Shown piece after piece: positions 59,231 through 64,000 of a DNA stretch of 64,000 bases. The stretch is from positions 620,001 through 684,000 of the forward strand of contig CAVOHR010000001.1 of the NCBI GenBank assembly GCA_963695835.1, written 5' to 3'. The stretch comes from VRUE01 sp963695835 (GTDB lineage: Bacteria; Actinomycetota; Thermoleophilia; Solirubrobacterales; 70-9). The notes beneath the pieces were generated by a model that was given only the letters and a program-made list of their open reading frames with translations, did no database searches and had not been told where the DNA came from. A program made the position numbers and the translations under genes. The stretch's first letter is position 1; every line of letters begins with the position of its first letter.

Positions 59231-59492
59231 ATGAACCCCGTTACTCAACTTGACGCCGCAGGCCGTCGACGCTCGCCAGCCACACTCCCTGGCTACCACA
59301 CCGGTCGCGCTCCGCAGAACAAGGGCCGCAGTTACCCCGCCGATCCAGCCGGTTGGTGCGCTTTTCTGTGTGGTCAGCGGGCCCACGGCGGGAAGGCCGT
59401 GGTCGGCCGCCGCGGCACGAACGCAATTCCGGCGCCTGGCGCGCCGGGCCGGTGTCCGCCGCCGCTTCGCGCCGCACCAGCTGCCCCGGTGA
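59231..59492 (+). pseudogene. Tyrosine recombinase/integrase remnant
   Basis: Begins normally (LDAAGRRRSPATLPGYHTGR then APQNKGRSYPADP), then jumps, in another frame, to VGALFCVVSGPTAGRPWSAA and RRAGVRRRFAPHQL, part of the C-terminal catalytic region of a phage-type integrase. The central region with the catalytic Arg and the C-terminal Tyr segment are gone. A good GGAGGAG site precedes the ATG. Sign of a former mobile element. Confidence 0.72.
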
Positions 59493-59648
59493 TACCTGCG
59501 GCCATTGCGCTGGGCCCGTAGACGACGCGCTGGCCACTGGCGCTCGGCAGCACCCGTCTCACGCGGAAGGGTCGGCGAACTCCTGGGCAAGGTATGCCTT
59601 ACGCCTCATAGGTTGTTGCTTTCTCAGTACGTGGATAAGCTGCCGTCT

Positions 59649-60047
59649 ATGTCCTCCTCCCCGTCGGGTTTCGCGCAAGTGTTTGGAGTCGGAGCCATGA
59701 TCGCAGCGCTGTTGCTGCTAGCCGCCCCCAGTTCAGCCCAAGCGCAACCGCATCGGTGCGGATCGCTGGTGATCGGAACGGTTGTCGGTCCGAGGCGCTT
59801 GTACTTCAAGGCCACTACCGGCGTTCGCTGCCGCACGGCCCACCGGTTAATCCGCACCTATTTCCAGCGGGCGAAGAAGGGACTCTGCGTTGGTTCGGGG
59901 TGCTTCATATACATCCGCGGTTGGGAATGCCACAGCGCGCCAGCCGCCGTCGAAGTGAAGTACGGGTCGGCCACTTCATGCTCCAACCACGGCCGCTGGA
60001 TACTCACCTCTCGTTACCGGCGACGCGGTTTCCATCCTCAAGGCTAG
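59649..60047 (+). CDS. Secreted Cys-containing protein, unknown
   Basis: A 132-residue protein with a clear signal peptide (VFGVGAMIAALLLLAAPSSA, cleavage near AQA). Mature part has six cysteines: HRCGSLVIGTVVGPRRLYF, TTGVRCRTAHRLIRTYFQRA, FIYIRGWECHSAP. It shares the CG...ATG.xC.xA pattern with the secreted protein at 37897. Function unknown; extracytoplasmic. Confidence 0.7.
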   Translation: MSSSPSGFAQVFGVGAMIAALLLLAAPSSAQAQPHRCGSLVIGTVVGPRRLYFKATTGVRCRTAHRLIRTYFQRAKKGLCVGSGCFIYIRGWECHSAPAAVEVKYGSATSCSNHGRWILTSRYRRRGFHPQG

Positions 60048-60249
60048 CCGGCGCGTCAATCGCCGCAAGAGGATCGGCCTCGGCTACGGCTGCTGCAAGT
60101 CGGGGCCACGATTCTGGGTCTGCTCCTGCTCTGCGCGAATTCCGAGCGCGACCCGGTAGCCCGGTTCCCATCGCTGAGCTACTCGTCGTCCCCGTCCTCG
60201 GGGTAGCTCAAGCCCGACCCGCATTCGCCCGCCCGATCGGCTGAGCTGC

Positions 60250-62382
60250 TCATTCTTCGTAGGGCGCGCGCCGGAAGCGCCACTCGCGGTCGACGAAGCC
60301 GTCGTACCGGGCGGGGTGTAGGTAACGGCCCTGGTGTCCGGGGGAGGCGGGGGGCGAGCCGGAGTCGCAGTAGTAGGTGAGGAAGCAGTGGTGTTCGCCC
60401 CAGGGCCCGTCGAAGGCGTTCCAGAGCGCCGGCTCGCGCCCGGCGTCGTGGGTGGGGAGCATCTGCAGGCAGCTGGAGCGGCCGCAGGCGCCGCTGTCGT
60501 TGCCGACCCAGCCGAAGTCGCCCCGGTGCGGCCCGTCGTTGAGCTCCGCGGCGGCGACCTGGCTGCAGTTGCCGCAGGGGATCGGGTAGGTGGAGTGGGT
60601 GCCTTCGGCGATGAAGGCCAGCGGCCGGGTGGAGGCGTCGCTCACCCCCGCGAGGAGCTCGGCGATCTTCGGGTTGCCGTCCCAGCGTTCGCGCAGCTGC
60701 CGCCAGTCGTAGCGCACCACGTCGCCGTGCTGGGCGTAATGCACGGCGACGACCCTGGGCTCGGCCTTGCTGCGGTCGACGACCACGGTCAGTCCCTCCC
60801 AGTCGGACTGGTGGTTGTCGCAGGTGACGCCGGCGATCACCAGCCCGGCGCCGCAGAGGGCGCCGTCGCCGACGGCGACCGGGTTATCGGTCAGGTACCA
60901 CCAGTAGTCGAGGTAGAGCAGGTGCCTTTCGTCGCGCACGGTCGAGCTCGGATGGACGTAGATCGCGGTCCCCGCGCCGGGCGGGGGCCCGGGCGCGCCG
61001 GTCGGCGCCGTGCCGGGCGGCGGGGTTCCTTCCGGAGCGGCGCCGGGCGCGCCTTCGGCGGGCACGGCGGGACTTTCCGTGGCCGCCGTCTGCTCGCGCT
61101 GCGCCATGAGCTCCCGCCGGGCAAGCCTCCTCAGCTGCGTGGAGCCGAGCAGTTCCAGGCGCAGATGCGTGCCGCCGCTTTCGAGCTCACGCGGACGCCG
61201 GGTCGGCTCGGCGTCGCAGTCGGTCCCGGTGACGTTCAGGTCGTGGCAGAGGCGGACCTGGCCTGCGGCGAACAGCGAGGCGATCGAAAGCGGCCACGGG
61301 TCGGGCTCCTCGCGATCGAACAGCAGCACCGGCCGGTACTCCATCGCGAGCGAGAAGTCGGCCCGCGAGGTCGGCGCGGCGACCGCCAGCCGCACCGCCG
61401 CGTCGGCCACCGTCCGGCTTTCGAGCGCCTGGATCGAGACCGCTTCGCCCTGGCCCGCGAAGCGCCTCGTCCAGCGAGCGAGCCGGCGCTTGCCGGTGGT
61501 CTGCAGCAGGGCGAAGGTGGGGGTGCCCGGAGCCGCCGCCGCGGTCGCGATCCGCTGCCAGCGCTCGATCTCACCCTGCTCTTCCGGCAGGTTCGGCAGC
61601 TCGGCCGGGGTCTCGACGACCGGCGCAGTGCCGTCGACGAGCAGCAGCAGGACGGAGTCGGCGCCGGGGCGCGGGGTCGGCGCTTCGGCTTCGGCTCGCC
61701 GCGCCCTCCCTTCGGCGATCGCCCGCATGGCCTCGCCGCGGCTTTCGCCACCGGCGAGCGTCCAGCGGACGCCGCCGCCGCCGGCGAAGCCGACCGAGTA
61801 GCCGACGTCGAATTCCTCCAGCGAGGGGTCGGGCGGCAGTTCCGGCGGAGCGGCCCGGGGCCGGCCGCCGGTGACGACGAGGACGTCGAGCTTCGATGCG
61901 ACCGGTTCGGGCTGGGGAACGACGCTGCTCTTCGTCGTCAGCACGCCGACGAGGATCGGCGTCGCGAGGAGGACGAGGATCGCCAGCCCCGCGGCCGCGA
62001 TCAGGGAGGGGAGCTTGCCGTACGGCGCTCTGCGCAGGGACCAGTAGACGACCGCGGCGAACACCAGCAGCGCCAGGATCAGCCCGGCCAGGATCGGAAG
62101 CCGCGGCAGGTCGAGGGTGTGAACGACGAGGTGGAGGACGACGTTGGCGCCCACCAGAGCCAGGACCGCGAGCAGGAGGGCGCCGGCGCCTCGCACCGCC
62201 GCGAGGTCGACTCTCGGCAGCCGTCGCCAGCGGGGCCACGCCGCGAGCAGGGCGACCAGCCCGGCGGCGACGGCGATCCTGACGTCGACCGCGTCGGCGA
62301 GGCCGAGCAGGCCGAGGAGGACGGCCAGGGAAACCCCCACCCTCGGAGCCCACCGCTTCACCGGGTCCGGAAGCACACCCAC
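60250..62382 (-). CDS. Membrane protein with Vps62-like outer domain
   Basis: A 710-residue protein: six or so N-terminal helices (about 1-160), then a large outer part. The C-terminal 230 residues hold SDWEGLTVVVD, VVAVHYAQHGDVVRYDW and LAFIAEGTHSTYPIPCGNCS, the His/Asp-rich pattern of Vps62/DUF-type domains found in bacterial secreted proteins, with several cysteine pairs. A Pro/Ala/Gly-rich linker separates it from a middle domain. No activity is established for this family. Divergent from the dipeptidase gene. Confidence 0.68.
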   Translation of the reverse strand: MGVLPDPVKRWAPRVGVSLAVLLGLLGLADAVDVRIAVAAGLVALLAAWPRWRRLPRVDLAAVRGAGALLLAVLALVGANVVLHLVVHTLDLPRLPILAGLILALLVFAAVVYWSLRRAPYGKLPSLIAAAGLAILVLLATPILVGVLTTKSSVVPQPEPVASKLDVLVVTGGRPRAAPPELPPDPSLEEFDVGYSVGFAGGGGVRWTLAGGESRGEAMRAIAEGRARRAEAEAPTPRPGADSVLLLLVDGTAPVVETPAELPNLPEEQGEIERWQRIATAAAAPGTPTFALLQTTGKRRLARWTRRFAGQGEAVSIQALESRTVADAAVRLAVAAPTSRADFSLAMEYRPVLLFDREEPDPWPLSIASLFAAGQVRLCHDLNVTGTDCDAEPTRRPRELESGGTHLRLELLGSTQLRRLARRELMAQREQTAATESPAVPAEGAPGAAPEGTPPPGTAPTGAPGPPPGAGTAIYVHPSSTVRDERHLLYLDYWWYLTDNPVAVGDGALCGAGLVIAGVTCDNHQSDWEGLTVVVDRSKAEPRVVAVHYAQHGDVVRYDWRQLRERWDGNPKIAELLAGVSDASTRPLAFIAEGTHSTYPIPCGNCSQVAAAELNDGPHRGDFGWVGNDSGACGRSSCLQMLPTHDAGREPALWNAFDGPWGEHHCFLTYYCDSGSPPASPGHQGRYLHPARYDGFVDREWRFRRAPYEE

Positions 62383-62427
62383 ACCATACGATAGTTACCC
62401 GAGCATTCATGTACAGTTGGCCCGACG

Positions 62428-63618
62428 ATGTGGGCCGACCTGCACGCGCACTACCCGATGCACGTGGTCAGCGACGCGACGCCGGGCTCCACGGTGAACC
62501 TGATGCGCACGGTGCGCCATCGCCCGACCCTCCGGGACAGGATTCAGGCGGCGGTCCTCTGGCTGGCGATGAAGATCGGCAGCGACGAGACGCTGACCAG
62601 CGGTCCCCGCATCTCGGTCGAGAAGATGGCCGCTGGGAACGTCGGCCTGGCGATGTCGGTCCTCTACCGCGCCTTCGAGGAGATCGACCTGAGCAAGCCC
62701 TACGCCGCGCCGCCCGCACCCGACTACTTCCCGGGGCTGCTCGAGGACCTGGCCGCGGTCGAAGCAGAGGTCGAGACGCACGGCGGGTCCACGATCCGGA
62801 TCGTCACCGGCCTCGAGCAGCTCGACCGCTGCCTGGCCGACGGGGCGATCGCGCTCGTCCACGCGGTCGAGGGCGGCTTCCACCTCGGCGACGGCGACGA
62901 GGAAATCGGCCGCAACTGCGCCACGCTGGCGGAAAAAGGGGTGGCCTACGTCACCGTCGCCCACCTCTTCTTCCGCCAGGTCGCGACCAACGCGCCGGCC
63001 CTGCCGTTCCTGCCGGACCCCCTCTACCGGCTCGTCTTCCCCCAGCACCGCAGGGACAGCCTCACCCCGCGCGGGAGGGCGGTCGTGCGCGGGCTGGTCC
63101 GCAACCGGATCCTGATCGACGTCTGCCACATGGACCCGCCGGCGATCCACGCGGTGTTCGACCTGCTCGACCGCGAGCTCGACCCGGACCGCGAGCTCCC
63201 GGTCGTCTCCACCCACTCCGGCTATCGCTTCGGCAAGCAGCAGTACATGCCCGACGAGCCGATCCTCCGCAGGATCAGGGAGCGCAACGGGGTGGTCGGC
63301 CTGATCATGGCCCAGCACCAGCTCAACGACGGCATCCGCGACAGCTACACCGAGTCGCTCGAGGAGTCGCTCGAGGTCATCTTCAAGCACATCCGGAAGA
63401 TCGCCGCGATCACCGGCGGCTACGAGCACATCGCCCTCGGCACCGACTTCGACGGCTTCGTCAAACCGACGATGAAGGGCCTGGAGACGATGGCCGACCT
63501 GCCGAAGCTGGAGGAAGCGATGGCGGCGGAGTTCGGCGCGGAGGCAACCGAGCTGATGACCTCGAAGAACGCCCTGCGCGTGCTGCGGACCCTCTGGTCG
63601 AGGCCGCCGCAAGGGTGA
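62428..63618 (+). CDS. Membrane dipeptidase (peptidase M19)
   Basis: TIM-barrel metallo-dipeptidase of 396 residues. Zinc ligands and signatures: WADLHAHYPMH (His-x-His), bridging Glu in LVHAVEGGFHLG, VAYVTVAHLFF, the His in IDVCHMDPPAIH and VVSTHSGYRF, and Asp in LGTDFDGFVKP. Hydrolyses dipeptides, often with D-residues at the C side. No lipobox or signal is visible, so despite the family name it is probably cytoplasmic. Confidence 0.92.
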   Translation: MWADLHAHYPMHVVSDATPGSTVNLMRTVRHRPTLRDRIQAAVLWLAMKIGSDETLTSGPRISVEKMAAGNVGLAMSVLYRAFEEIDLSKPYAAPPAPDYFPGLLEDLAAVEAEVETHGGSTIRIVTGLEQLDRCLADGAIALVHAVEGGFHLGDGDEEIGRNCATLAEKGVAYVTVAHLFFRQVATNAPALPFLPDPLYRLVFPQHRRDSLTPRGRAVVRGLVRNRILIDVCHMDPPAIHAVFDLLDRELDPDRELPVVSTHSGYRFGKQQYMPDEPILRRIRERNGVVGLIMAQHQLNDGIRDSYTESLEESLEVIFKHIRKIAAITGGYEHIALGTDFDGFVKPTMKGLETMADLPKLEEAMAAEFGAEATELMTSKNALRVLRTLWSRPPQG

Positions 63619-63772
63619 GCGCCTACGGAGTCGACGCGCGGCAGTCGCGCTTGTAGGCCTCCCAGTCTCACTCGCGCAGAAACGCCTCCGCAGCCTCTTC
63701 GCCGCCGGCGAGGACGGCGGCGCGCCCGCCGGGAGCTCGGGGATGAGCGCGAGCGCCTCGCCCGGCCGGGAC

Positions 63773-64000
63773 CTACTCAGGCACGGGCACGGCGATCACC
63801 TCGAGCCCGTCGATGCCGCCGAAGTCGTCCGGGTTGCACGTATAGATGGGCAGATCGTTGGCCAACGCCGTCGCGGCGATCATCGCGTCATAGGCGCGGG
63901 CGGCAGCCTTTCGGCCCGCGCGCCGCAGCGATGCGGCGACCCCTCCGAACGCGCGGGCGGCGGCGTCGTCGAAGGGGAGCGGGGCAAAATCGGCCTCGGC
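63773..64000 (-). CDS. PIN domain toxin (VapC family), partial
   Basis: The C-terminal 75 codons run off the window edge. The minus strand reads AARAYDAMIAATALANDLPI, with the PIN acid in YDAMIAA, then YTCNPDDFGGIDGLEVIAV, where the last acids lie in NPDDF. This matches the VapC C-terminus. The start and any antitoxin are outside the window. Confidence 0.82.
   Translation of the reverse strand, partial: AEADFAPLPFDDAAARAFGGVAASLRRAGRKAAARAYDAMIAATALANDLPIYTCNPDDFGGIDGLEVIAVPVPE

Overview
The window is very GC-rich (about 70% by eye; not computed), uses GTG, TTG and ATG starts freely, and overlaps adjacent genes by 4 bases. Gene content points to an actinobacterium, most likely class Thermoleophilia, order Solirubrobacterales. 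The signs are PASTA Ser/Thr kinases, split cytochrome b genes, LytR_C and CHAD proteins, expanded TetR regulators and many toxin-antitoxin (TA) modules. The placement is inferred from family resemblance, not from an rRNA gene; no tRNA or rRNA gene was seen.

Layout. 0-6 kb: end of a PASTA kinase, D-Ala-D-Ala ligase, a second kinase, purM, undecaprenyl-pyrophosphate phosphatase and a DedA protein (cell wall and lipid carrier). 6-23 kb: a surface-polysaccharide locus with a nucleotide-sugar dehydratase, Wzy-like polymerase/ligase, Wzx-like flippase, three glycosyltransferases, a phosphoglycosyl transferase, two acyltransferase-fold genes and a UDP-sugar dehydrogenase, interrupted by an alpha/beta hydrolase, metF and an enoyl-CoA hydratase. 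21-26 kb: five TetR units in four genes, one a tandem double TetR. 26-28 kb: an ImuB-DnaE2 deletion chimera. 28-35 kb: small membrane proteins, a two-component system, a DrrAB-type ABC exporter and a damaged hydrolase-cyclase gene. 35-37 kb: split cytochrome b operon. 37-41 kb: a prephenate-dehydratase-fold protein, a secreted Cys-rich protein, a DMT transporter, a DEAD-box helicase and a CHAD protein. 41-64 kb: an accessory region with two complete VapBC pairs and a partial third VapC, two Xre-RES pairs, a broken Doc locus, a GNAT-type pair, an integrase remnant, an RNase H, a sulfide:quinone oxidoreductase-DsrC-DsrE operon, and a visibly lower-GC gene fusing a nucleoside-deoxyribosyltransferase-like domain to a phosphoribosyltransferase.

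Two patterns stand out. First, three families of palindromic elements, two copies each. In two of them the core is conserved while the stem sequence differs between copies yet stays self-complementary, as expected if structure is selected. Two copies lie between convergent genes, two sit just upstream of start codons, one follows a cyclase gene, and one is inserted in frame inside the dnaE2 remnant. Second, many broken genes keep recognisable end pieces but have lost the middle: imuB/dnaE2, hydrolase/cyclase, an SRPBCC protein, a GNAT, antitoxin/Doc and an integrase. That implies repeated deletion inside genes rather than simple frameshift decay, unless it is an assembly artefact.
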